A stretch of 17,757 bases of DNA from the NCBI GenBank assembly GCA_035764045.1, contig DASTZX010000406.1:1-17757 (forward strand), written 5' to 3'. Numbering within the stretch: position 1 is the first letter of the stretch; each line of letters begins with the position of its first letter. The position numbers and the translations under genes are program-made. Below, piece after piece: positions 6,441 to 12,971 of the stretch. This DNA is from JAVDCA01 sp035764045. Its GTDB lineage: Bacteria > Pseudomonadota > Alphaproteobacteria > Rhizobiales > Xanthobacteraceae. The notes beneath the pieces were generated by a model. It saw only the letters and a list, made by a program, of their open reading frames with translations, made no database searches and was not told where the DNA came from.

Positions 6441-7382
6441 ATGGCCAAACGTGCCAGCGCCCGCCGGTCGAAACGGCCGACCGAGCTCGCCACCATCATC
6501 GACCTCGTCCGCTATGCGGTGTCGCGCTTTCGCGCCGCAAAGCTGGTGTTCGCCCATGGCACCACCGATGCGGTGGCGGAAGCCGCCTTCCTGGTGGGCG
6601 AGGCGCTGCATCTGCCGCCGGAGCGGTTCGATGCGTTTTCGCGCGCGCATGTGACGTCGAAGGAGCGCGAGGCGGTACTGCGGCTGATCGAGCGCCGCGT
6701 GCGCACCCGCAAGCCCGCCGCCTATCTGGTCCGCAAGAGCTACATCCAGGGCGTGCCGTTCTACGTCGACGAGCGCGTGATCGTGCCGCGCTCGTATCTC
6801 GGCGAGATCCTCGCCGGCGATCTGTTTGCGGATGACTCCTCGGCGCTGATCGACCCGGCCGGCGTGGCGCGCGTGCTCGACCTGTGCACCGGCTCCGGCT
6901 GCCTCGCGATCCTGGCGGCGCTGCGCTTTCCCGCCGCATCCGTCGACGCGGTCGACCTCTCGGAGGATGCGCTCGCGGTGGCGCGCATCAATGTCGCCGA
7001 TCACGGTCTCGGGGAGCGTGTTCGATTGCTGCGGGGCGACCTGTTTGCGCCGCTCGGCGATGCCCGCTACGACCTCATCCTGACGAACCCGCCCTATGTG
7101 GATGCGGCCGGCATGGCCGCTCTTCCGCCCGAATGCCGTCACGAGCCGGAGCTGGCGCTGGCGGGCGGCGCGGACGGGCTCTCGGTCGTTCGCCGCATCA
7201 TCACCGAGGCGCCGCGCCACCTCACCGCGACCGGCGGACTGCTGTGCGAGGTGGGCCGTGGACGCGAGCCGGTCGAGCGCGCCTTCGCGACGACGCCGTT
7301 TCTCTGGCTCGACACCGAGGACAGCACCGGCGAGGTGTTTTGGATCGATGCGAAGGGGCTTCTGCAGGCGGAATTCCCATGA
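6441..7382 (+). CDS. prmB: Ribosomal protein L3 N5-glutamine methyltransferase PrmB-like
   Basis: PrmB uses S-adenosylmethionine to methylate a glutamine side chain of ribosomal protein L3. The 313-residue length matches PrmB (about 310). Visible features are an N-terminal helical domain (about 15-100), the PrmB-type loop ERVIVPRSYLGEI (111-123) where PrmC has a different Pro-Arg motif, the SAM-binding VLDLCTGSGCLAI (145-157), an acidic motif AVDLSEDAL (170-178) and the catalytic TNPPYVD (215-221). The start at 6441 has GAGGA 6 bases upstream, within the tandem duplication at the end of a repeat. Other methyltransferases of the HemK family are the main alternative, but the VPRS loop favours PrmB. 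The next gene starts 180 bases downstream. Confidence 0.9.
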   Translation: MAKRASARRSKRPTELATIIDLVRYAVSRFRAAKLVFAHGTTDAVAEAAFLVGEALHLPPERFDAFSRAHVTSKEREAVLRLIERRVRTRKPAAYLVRKSYIQGVPFYVDERVIVPRSYLGEILAGDLFADDSSALIDPAGVARVLDLCTGSGCLAILAALRFPAASVDAVDLSEDALAVARINVADHGLGERVRLLRGDLFAPLGDARYDLILTNPPYVDAAGMAALPPECRHEPELALAGGADGLSVVRRIITEAPRHLTATGGLLCEVGRGREPVERAFATTPFLWLDTEDSTGEVFWIDAKGLLQAEFP

Positions 7383-7476
7383 ACCTTTTCTGCAAGCGGC
7401 CGACTTAACCAATGGGGCGACGCGCGGCCTGACGGCGCGCTCGCGCCAAATTGAGGCGGCCGATCATGATTTTGCC

Positions 7477-7501
7477 GGAACCTCGGCCTCATCCTGGTGT
7501 T
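7477..7501 (+). promoter_or_regulatory. Possible EcfG-type general-stress promoter (weak)
   Basis: GGAAC (7477-7481) is followed after 17 bases by GTT (7499-7501), close to the GGAAC-N16/17-CGTT pattern recognised by EcfG sigma factors in Alphaproteobacteria. The base before GTT is T rather than C. It is about 60 bases upstream of the membrane-protein start at 7563, a suitable distance. Confidence 0.25.
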
Positions 7502-7562
7502 GGGCTTTGGGTGGATTTGACAGGCGTGCGGGGCACGTGACAGGAACTGAACGGGAGTCCCC

Positions 7563-8366
7563 ATGTCATCCTATCCGCACGGCTACACCTTATCCCCGGC
7601 GCGCCCTTCCGGCTGGGGTTCCGTTTTCGCAGGTGTCGTGACCGTCATTGCGGTCGTGGCAGTGTCCGCCACAAGCGGTGCCCTGGTCATGGCCGAGCTC
7701 GTCGGCGCACGCCGTGACGCCGCGCCGCCGCCCAGCGCTTCCGCCATGTCGGCGATCCAAATTCCAGCTGTGCGCCAGGCTGCTGCGCCTGAGGCGACGC
7801 CGCCCCAACCCGCAAAAGCTCGCCCGGCCGAGGACAAGCGCGTCGCCGCGCTGCCGACCCCGGCGCCTGCACCCACGTCGGTTGCCGCTCCTGCACCTGC
7901 AGCCAAGCCGGTTGTCGCGGTGGCCGCGCAGGCTGCACCCGCGGCTGCCGCCAATCCGGCCGTCGCGGCGGCCCCGCAGGCGGCATCTGCGGCTCCTGCC
8001 CAAGTCGCCAATGCGGTTCCTGAGAGCGAGCTGACCTTTACCAAAGGTTATGCGCAGCGGCGCGCAGCCCAGACCGCGGCCGAGCAATCCACACCTAAGC
8101 CGACGGCGCATGCCGCGGCCGACCACCAGTTTGGACGTCCCGCCGTGACCCAGCGCAAGCCGACCTATTCCCGGGCGCAGGAGCAGCGGCGCTATGCGGC
8201 GCGTGATTCGCGTGAACAGTATCGCGACCAGTGGCGCGAGCGCGACCACTATGATTACCGCCGTGATCGCGCCATGGCCTATGGGGAGCAGTACCAGGGC
8301 CGGCGCTCCAACGGCTCGCAGGGCGGCCTGTTCGGTAATCTGTTCGGCGGCGGCAATCTTTTCTGA
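7563..8366 (+). CDS. Single-pass membrane protein with Ala/Pro-rich linker, unknown function (paralogue 1)
   Basis: I do not recognise a named family. The 267-residue product has a short N-terminus, one membrane segment (about 19-46, ending SGALVMAELVG at 38-48), a long Ala/Pro/Val-rich low-complexity linker (about 52-152), then SELTFTKGYAQRRAAQTAA (155-173). A basic, Tyr/Arg/Asp-rich region follows (about 200-245), and the end is Gly/Phe-rich, NGSQGGLFGNLFGGGNLF. The C-terminal part probably lies in the periplasm (inference). The start is set by GGGAG five bases upstream. The next gene at 8550 encodes a shorter protein sharing the SGALV-ELVG segment at the same residue positions and the LTF-KGY-QR motif, so the two are paralogues. 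A strong terminator follows at 8392-8423. Confidence 0.8.
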   Translation: MSSYPHGYTLSPARPSGWGSVFAGVVTVIAVVAVSATSGALVMAELVGARRDAAPPPSASAMSAIQIPAVRQAAAPEATPPQPAKARPAEDKRVAALPTPAPAPTSVAAPAPAAKPVVAVAAQAAPAAAANPAVAAAPQAASAAPAQVANAVPESELTFTKGYAQRRAAQTAAEQSTPKPTAHAAADHQFGRPAVTQRKPTYSRAQEQRRYAARDSREQYRDQWRERDHYDYRRDRAMAYGEQYQGRRSNGSQGGLFGNLFGGGNLF

Positions 8367-8391
8367 TCGGACAGGACAACGGATCGGCGGC

Positions 8392-8423
8392 CGGCCGGCG
8401 AGAAGCCGGCCGTTCGTCTTTTT
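8392..8423 (+). terminator. Rho-independent terminator after paralogue 1
   Basis: A perfect 8-base stem CGGCCGGC (8392-8399) and GCCGGCCG (8405-8412) with loop GAGAA is followed by TTCGTCTTTTT. It ends the gene at 7563-8366, so the next paralogue probably has its own promoter. Confidence 0.85.
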
Positions 8424-8549
8424 GCGGGGGCTGAGCGCGGAACAATCGTCGCGCACATCCGCCGACCCATGAACCTCGATCCGGATCGGAGCGACCAAGG
8501 ATCAGGGCGGGGGCGACCGCGCCAGGACCTCTTCGATCCGGAGCGCCTA

Positions 8550-9008
8550 ATGTCCACATTCGATCATGACCGCAACTTCGCGCTTGTCGCGCAGACGGCC
8601 GCACGCTCGTCCTCAGGCATCAGAACCGCAATCGCGGCCATCGCCGCGGTGAGCGTCTTCAGCGGGGCCCTGGTGGCATCCGAGCTCGTCGGCTCGCCGA
8701 CCGCAGGCGGCCTGCGCGGCGAGACCGCCACGGCAGCAACGTTCGAAGCGCGCTGGTGGCCGGGCGAGATGACACCTGCCCCCCGACGGCCCGCCAGGAT
8801 GGCGGACAGCGACCTCACATTTGCCAAAGGCTATCCGCAGCGGGTCGCGGCCAGACAGGCATTGCTGGCGGCCCGGCAGGCCGAGGCGGCGTCTTCGGCG
8901 CTCGCCCCGTTCGGGCGCGCAGCCGCACTCACGCCGCGCGAGCCGCACCGCCTGGCGGCGCGCACCAGCGTTTCCAACAGCTTCGGGCAGGGTGAGGGCC
9001 GACTCTAA
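8550..9008 (+). CDS. Single-pass membrane protein, unknown function (paralogue 2)
   Basis: This 152-residue protein is a compact version of its upstream neighbour. It has a membrane segment (about 23-46) ending SGALVASELVG (38-48), at exactly the same residue positions as SGALVMAELVG in the other protein. A shorter linker follows, then DSDLTFAKGYPQRVAARQAL (86-105), matching ESELTFTKGYAQR. The C-terminus is Ala/Arg-rich with SNSFGQGEG, where paralogue 1 has DHQFGRP. The Ala/Pro linker and the Tyr/Arg-rich tail of paralogue 1 are missing. Upstream in-frame ATG 8469 is rejected because GGAG (8540-8543) sits 6 bases before the ATG at 8550. No function is known to me. The nearness of the pair suggests a local duplication followed by divergence. 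Confidence 0.78.
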   Translation: MSTFDHDRNFALVAQTAARSSSGIRTAIAAIAAVSVFSGALVASELVGSPTAGGLRGETATAATFEARWWPGEMTPAPRRPARMADSDLTFAKGYPQRVAARQALLAARQAEAASSALAPFGRAAALTPREPHRLAARTSVSNSFGQGEGRL

Positions 9009-9020
9009 GCGCCTTCGCGA

Positions 9021-9062
9021 CCCTCCCCTGCAGGGGGAGGGCATAGGCGGCCTGCGGCCGCC
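9021..9062. terminator. Double hairpin between converging genes
   Basis: Two perfect hairpins lie between the ends of the membrane-protein gene (9008) and the hydrolase gene (9108). One is CCCTCCCC/GGGGAGGG (9021-9041, loop TGCAG); the other is GGCGGC/GCCGCC (9046-9062, loop CTGCG). There is no T tract, so termination is only a guess; it may be another palindromic intergenic repeat. Confidence 0.5.
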
Positions 9063-9107
9063 GTCTCCAACAACGCGGACGCGGCAGCCGCGCCGCAGAC
9101 GCCTTCC

Positions 9108-10001
9108 TCACAAGACCTTGTACTTCTTGAGCCACGCCTGCATCTGGTTCCAGGCGTCCTCGGCCGCTTCCTTGCGGTAGCTCGGCCGGTAATCGGCCTC
9201 GAAGCCGTGCGGGGCGCCCGGAAAGATGTGGAATTCGGCGGGCTTGTGCGCTGCCGCCATCGCTGCCTTCATCTGCTCGACCTGCGCGACCGGAATGCCG
9301 GCGTCCTCGGCCCCATAGAGGCCGAGCACCGGCGCCTTCATGTCGGGCACGAGCTGCATCGGGCTCTTCGGCCAGCCCGGATTGGGCGGATCGACCAGCG
9401 TCCCGTAGAAGGCAACGGCCGCCTTCAGGTTGGGATTATGCGCGGCGTATTCCCATACGGTCCGGCCGCCGCGGCAGAAGCCGATGATCGCGAGTCGGTT
9501 GGTGTCGCCGCCCTGCGATTTTGCCCACGCCACGGTCGCATCGAGATCGCTGAACAGCTCGGCGTCGGGCTTGGCATTCACGATCGGCATCAGCTTGGGC
9601 ATCTCGGTGATCTTGGTGAGATCGGTGCCGGCGCGGAAATAGTAGTCCGGCGCAATGGCCAGGGCGCCGAGGTGGCCGAGGCGGCGGGTGATGTCCTTGA
9701 CCCACTCGTGCAGGCCGAAAATCTCCATCGCAACCAGGATCACCGGGGGATTCGTCGCATTGGCGGGCCGGGCATAATAGACGGGCATCTCGCCGCCGGT
9801 GGCCTTGACCTGGGCATCGCCCGCCTTGAGGCCGGTGGTGTCGGTCTTGATCGCCTCGGCGCGCACCGGTCCAGCCGCGAGGGTGTAGCCGGCGGCGACC
9901 GCAGCCGACGCGGTCATGAAGCCCCGCCGCGACACGTCGGGCGGGGTCATGAGCCCGATGACATCGGGCGGGAGTTCGCGAATCTTTGTTTGGACAGTCA
10001 T
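9108..10001 (-). CDS. Dienelactone hydrolase family protein with Tat-type signal
   Basis: The 297-residue protein has the alpha/beta-hydrolase fold of the dienelactone hydrolase family. The catalytic triad is visible: C176 in IIGFCRGGR, D233 in YGAEDAGIP and H265 in GAPHGFEAD. E93 in AMEIFGLHEW matches the glutamate that tunes the cysteine nucleophile in the family. The N-terminus has SRRGFMTASAAVAAGYTLAA (24-43) then GPVRA, a twin-arginine-type export signal, so the enzyme probably works in the periplasm. The substrate is unknown; many relatives are annotated as carboxymethylenebutenolidase without proof. The ATG at 10001 has a strong GGAGGA five bases upstream. It stands alone, converging on the gene ending at 9008. 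Confidence 0.92.
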   Translation of the reverse strand: MTVQTKIRELPPDVIGLMTPPDVSRRGFMTASAAVAAGYTLAAGPVRAEAIKTDTTGLKAGDAQVKATGGEMPVYYARPANATNPPVILVAMEIFGLHEWVKDITRRLGHLGALAIAPDYYFRAGTDLTKITEMPKLMPIVNAKPDAELFSDLDATVAWAKSQGGDTNRLAIIGFCRGGRTVWEYAAHNPNLKAAVAFYGTLVDPPNPGWPKSPMQLVPDMKAPVLGLYGAEDAGIPVAQVEQMKAAMAAAHKPAEFHIFPGAPHGFEADYRPSYRKEAAEDAWNQMQAWLKKYKVL

Positions 10002-10135
10002 GGGTTCCTCCAGTAAGCGGGCGCGCCTGCAGCCAGTAACACCCCGCAGGGGTCATTATTGCACCCCCAAAGTGGCCGGCTGCCAGTGTATGCAAGCGGG
10101 CGTCGGGGGGTCGGGTGGATGATTCTGCAAGCATT

Positions 10136-10164
10136 TGCGGCGAAACTTTCGTTTGATTGCCGCA
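10136..10164 (+). other. Hairpin in the leader of the Pro-rich membrane protein gene
   Basis: TGCGGC (10136-10141) pairs with GCCGCA (10159-10164), and inside it AAAC (10143-10146) pairs with GTTT (10151-10154) around loop TTTC. It lies about 65 bases before the start at 10229. The rest of the 227-base gap between the divergent genes shows no promoter I can support. Confidence 0.35.
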
Positions 10165-10228
10165 GGATGAGCACGAAGTTGCCGAAAACCCGTGCCTAAG
10201 TCACCATACGGGCCATTGGGGTAGGGGA

Positions 10229-11116
10229 ATGGGACATCTGCCGAAACTCGTCAGCTACAGCTCCAAGCTGGTGTTGCAGATCCTGCCGTCGATCTCGGCG
10301 ACGGTGATCGGCGGCTACCTGCTGGCGCAAATCCATGTCGGCCGCAATTCGGATCCGCCCGCGCCGCAGATCGTCGTGACGGCGCCGCCGGCGGCCCCCG
10401 AAGCCCGCGACGCCGCGCACGATGTGCCGACCGTGCGCGAGGACCGTGCCGCCATGCGCAAGGTGCTCAAGGAGCGGCGCGAGAACCCGCAGGCTCCAGC
10501 CCTTGTCCGTCCCGCCGCGGTGGCGCAGCCTACGCCGACCGCCAAGGAGGCGGCGAGCACGCCGTCCGCCATGGATTCGACCCCGCCCCATGAGCCGGTC
10601 GAGCACGCCGCTGCGCCGAACCGCACCAAGCCGGCCGTCGCCACGGCCGCGCCGCCACGCCGCGAGGCGGATGCGCCGGCTCGCACGCATGTGGAGTCGG
10701 CGGAGCCCGCAGCCGACTATGTGCCGGCGCCGCCGCCCGGATTGCCGGCCGCGCCAGCCACGGCCATGAACGCGCCGACGCCGATCCTTCCGCCGCCGCC
10801 GGCCGCCACCGTCCCCGTCGCTCCGGCCCGCGCCGCGCCGCCGCCCCCGCTGATGCCTCCGGCCGTGCCTCCCGCGATGGCGAGCGCCGTACCGCCGCCG
10901 GCGGTTGCGCCGCCACCGCCGCCTCCGACCGGGCCCGTCGGCACGGTGTTCTCAGCGCTCTCGAGCATCGTGGGTCACGCCGCCAATGCGACCGGCTCGA
11001 CGGTGAACTGGGTGATCGATCTTCCCGGCAAGGCGATCTCGGCCGGTGGCCGCGTCATCGGCGTCAGCTCACCGCCGCCGCCCGAGCCCGCGCGCTTCAG
11101 CGACGGCCAAGGTTGA
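10229..11116 (+). CDS. Pro/Ala-rich membrane-anchored protein, unknown function
   Basis: I do not recognise a named family. The 295-residue product starts MGHLPKLVSYSSKLVLQILP, followed by one membrane segment (about 13-36). A very long Pro/Ala-rich region follows (about 43-245) with poly-Pro runs and some charge near residues 60-85 (REDRAAMRKVLKERR). It ends with an ordered, non-Pro segment of about 40 residues: GPVGTVFSALSSIVGHAANA, then NWVIDLPGKAISAGGRVIG. The shape suggests a bar or tether from the inner membrane through the periplasm to a C-terminal module (inference). The frame stays open to a TTG at 10157. The ATG at 10229 is chosen because it directly precedes the membrane segment, although its Shine-Dalgarno is not well placed. 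The stop codon lies in the first unit of a tandem repeat. Confidence 0.72.
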   Translation: MGHLPKLVSYSSKLVLQILPSISATVIGGYLLAQIHVGRNSDPPAPQIVVTAPPAAPEARDAAHDVPTVREDRAAMRKVLKERRENPQAPALVRPAAVAQPTPTAKEAASTPSAMDSTPPHEPVEHAAAPNRTKPAVATAAPPRREADAPARTHVESAEPAADYVPAPPPGLPAAPATAMNAPTPILPPPPAATVPVAPARAAPPPPLMPPAVPPAMASAVPPPAVAPPPPPPTGPVGTVFSALSSIVGHAANATGSTVNWVIDLPGKAISAGGRVIGVSSPPPPEPARFSDGQG

Positions 11117-11154
11117 TCCAAGGTCGATCCAAGCTTGATCCAAGGCTGATCCCG
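11111..11154. repeat. 11-base tandem repeat array, four units
   Basis: Four head-to-tail 11-base units read GGTTGATCCAA, GGTCGATCCAA, GCTTGATCCAA and GGCTGATCCCG. GATC recurs every 11 bases, about one helical turn. The TGA stop of the upstream gene (11114-11116) is in the first unit. Confidence 0.9.
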
Positions 11155-11203
11155 TCTCCTCGCAATCGCACCGACCGCGCCGCTGTTCGACCGCGCGCGT
11201 CGT

Positions 11204-11259
11204 CGCCATGTGCGCATCGCCATGTGCGCATCGTCATTTGCGCATGGCCATGTGGGCGT
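11204..11259. repeat. 14-base tandem repeat array, four units
   Basis: Units are CGCCATGTGCGCAT twice exactly, then CGTCATTTGCGCAT and GGCCATGTGGGCGT. The array is in the 243-base gap between two converging genes, 49 bases after the 11-base array. A further direct repeat TGGGCGTGAG follows around 11253 and 11272. Confidence 0.9.
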
Positions 11260-11359
11260 GAGGGGGAAACCTGGGCGTGAGAAGGGCGACGCGCGCGAGG
11301 GCAAGCACGCGCGTTCGCGCGCCTGATGGCGCGGCCGCTCAGGATGTCGGACGCAATCC

Positions 11360-11548
11360 CTAGTCGAGGAAGCGGGCCAGGGTCTCGAAGTTATAGCCGC
11401 AGGCCTCGCATTCCCACTCGTGCCGCACGCGACGCTCGTCGAGATATTCCGACCACTTCGCCATGTGAATCGGTTCGCCACACTGGGCGCATGTCATCAG
11501 CGGCCTTGCCCGGATTGCCACCGGGACGTCATTGGTACGCAGATCCAT
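11360..11548 (-). CDS. Small zinc-ribbon-like protein
   Basis: The 62-residue product has two CxxC knuckles, TCAQCGEP (C20, C23) and ECEACGYNFE (C47, C50), the pattern of a zinc ribbon. Between them is a charged helical stretch, AKWSEYLDERRVRHEWE. No enzyme signature is present; it may bind nucleic acid or a protein partner (inference). The open frame reaches further upstream, but ATG 11548 has a very strong GGAGGAAG eight to nine bases before it. It is a single gene, converging with the Pro-rich membrane protein gene and divergent from the tautomerase gene. The 254 bases upstream of it show no other gene I can support. Confidence 0.8.
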   Translation of the reverse strand: MDLRTNDVPVAIRARPLMTCAQCGEPIHMAKWSEYLDERRVRHEWECEACGYNFETLARFLD

Positions 11549-11802
11549 TGGGACTTCCTCCCCGTCTGTTCGGAAGCCCCTCCCACCGTGCGTCCAGCCT
11601 ATCGCGACAGCACCGCATATCAAGCAGCAAGGCTGACCTGACTGAGCGTGATGCGGGGAACCGGCCTTGAACAATGCGTGCCGGCATGCCGTACTGCGGC
11701 CGATCCCGGCGCCGTCGGCCTGGTTCTCCTGCGGATTGCGGGCGGCGCCGCGTGGATTGAAAGACGCTTCAAGGATCTGATCGGCAAACAGGGAGACACA
11801 AC

Positions 11803-12000
11803 ATGCCGGAAATCGTCGTCTATGCTCTCGGCGGGCGCTCGCTCGACCAAAAGCGCGGACTTATGAAGGACATCACCGAGGCGGTGGTGAAGAACTTCAA
11901 GGTCGAGCCGGGCGCCGTCGTGATAACGCTCGTGGAGTCCGAGAAGCAGGACAAGATGAAGGGCGGGGTTCTGTTCAGCGAAGCCGCGTCGCATCGCTGA
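11803..12000 (+). CDS. 4-oxalocrotonate tautomerase-like small protein
   Basis: Tautomerases of this family use the N-terminal proline, exposed after Met removal, as the general base and form small oligomers. The 65-residue product starts M-P-EIVVYALGGRSLDQKRGL, giving Pro1 and Arg11 in mature numbering, the length and spacing of the 4-oxalocrotonate tautomerase family. GAVVITLVESEKQDKMKGG aligns with the segment that carries a second arginine and a phenylalanine in the Pseudomonas enzyme, but here neither is clearly kept. The substrate therefore may differ. A good GGAG lies 8 bases before the ATG. The SDR gene follows in the same direction after 57-72 bases, so the two may be co-transcribed. 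Confidence 0.88.
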   Translation: MPEIVVYALGGRSLDQKRGLMKDITEAVVKNFKVEPGAVVITLVESEKQDKMKGGVLFSEAASHR

Positions 12001-12072
12001 CGGTGGGGTCGGGGGGCGGCGCGGCATTAGGGCCGCGCGCGCCCATTCCGATCCCGCATGGCGGGACTGCGC

Positions 12073-12828
12073 ATGGGCGATCTCAGCGGCAAAACCGCGC
12101 TGGTCACGGGTGGCGCTTCCGGCATCGGCTTGGCGACGGTCGAAGCCTTTGCGCGGCGCGGCGCCCGCGTGGCGCTCAACCATCTGCCGCAGGATGCGCG
12201 CGGGCCGAAGGCGATCGCGGCGCTGCGCGCCGCGGGCCTCGACGTGATCGCGGCGCCCGGCGACGTGGCGAAGCCCGGCGAAGCCGAGACGATGGTGCGC
12301 GAGGCGATCGAAAAGCTCGGCCGTCTCGATTATCTCGCCAACAATGCCGGCACGCCGGCCACGGCCGAGCCGATCGCGCCGCGCGACCTCGACCGTCTGA
12401 CCGAGGAGTTCTGGGCGGCCATCCTGTCGACCAACCTGCTCGGGCCGTTCCGCTGCACCCATGCGGCGGCCGACGCGCTGCGGGCGGCGCAAGGTGCGGT
12501 CTGCAACACCGCCTCGGTCGCCGGCCTCAACATGCCGGGGTCCAGCATGGCCTACGGGGCGAGCAAGGCCGCGCTCATCAGCCTCACCAAGAACCTGGCG
12601 CGGGCGCTTGCGCCGCAGGCGCGGGTGAACGCGGTGGCGCCCGGTCATGTGGACACCGAATGGACCCGCACGTGGCCGGCCGAGCGCAAGGCCGCGGCGA
12701 TCGAGCGCACCCTGCTGCGCCGCCATTGCACCGCGCAGGACATCGCCGGCGCGATCGTCTTCCTGTGCGCCGACAACAGCATGATCACGGCCCAAACCCT
12801 GGTGGTGGACGGCGGATATTCGCTCTAG
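12073..12828 (+). CDS. Short-chain dehydrogenase/reductase (SDR), classical type
   Basis: The 251-residue product has all classical SDR marks: nucleotide-binding TGGASGIG (12-19), NNAG (90-93), catalytic N121 in STNLLGPF, S148 in NTASVAG, Y161 and K165 in YGASK, and the C-terminal VVDGGYSL typical of FabG-like enzymes. It should oxidise or reduce an alcohol/ketone with NAD(P)H in the cytoplasm; the substrate cannot be read from sequence. The cofactor loop after beta-2 (LNHLPQ) has no acidic residue at its start, which weakly favours NADP. An in-frame ATG at 12058 is possible, but only the one at 12073 has a purine-rich GGGA six bases upstream. It follows the tautomerase gene in the same direction. 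Confidence 0.93.
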   Translation: MGDLSGKTALVTGGASGIGLATVEAFARRGARVALNHLPQDARGPKAIAALRAAGLDVIAAPGDVAKPGEAETMVREAIEKLGRLDYLANNAGTPATAEPIAPRDLDRLTEEFWAAILSTNLLGPFRCTHAAADALRAAQGAVCNTASVAGLNMPGSSMAYGASKAALISLTKNLARALAPQARVNAVAPGHVDTEWTRTWPAERKAAAIERTLLRRHCTAQDIAGAIVFLCADNSMITAQTLVVDGGYSL

Positions 12829-12971
12829 TCGCCGCAAGGATGTGCGAACTTCGGAATCGGGACACTAGCGGCGCCGCGCTGCCGCCCTAATTCGGCGGCC
12901 CTGTGCGGCTCGGCGGTCCGCCGATCACGCTTGCTCCCTTGCGGCAGGCATCCTAGTTAACGACAGAGGCC

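Noticed and set aside
11111..11259. CRISPR array
   Set aside because: The 11-base and 14-base units are directly adjacent with no spacers, so they are simple tandem repeats.
11648..11802. Short plus-strand stretch encoding GAVGLVLLRIAGGAAWIERR upstream of the tautomerase
   Set aside because: It hints at a membrane-protein remnant such as a DoxX-type N-terminus, but it is too short, lacks a good start and runs into the tautomerase gene in another frame.
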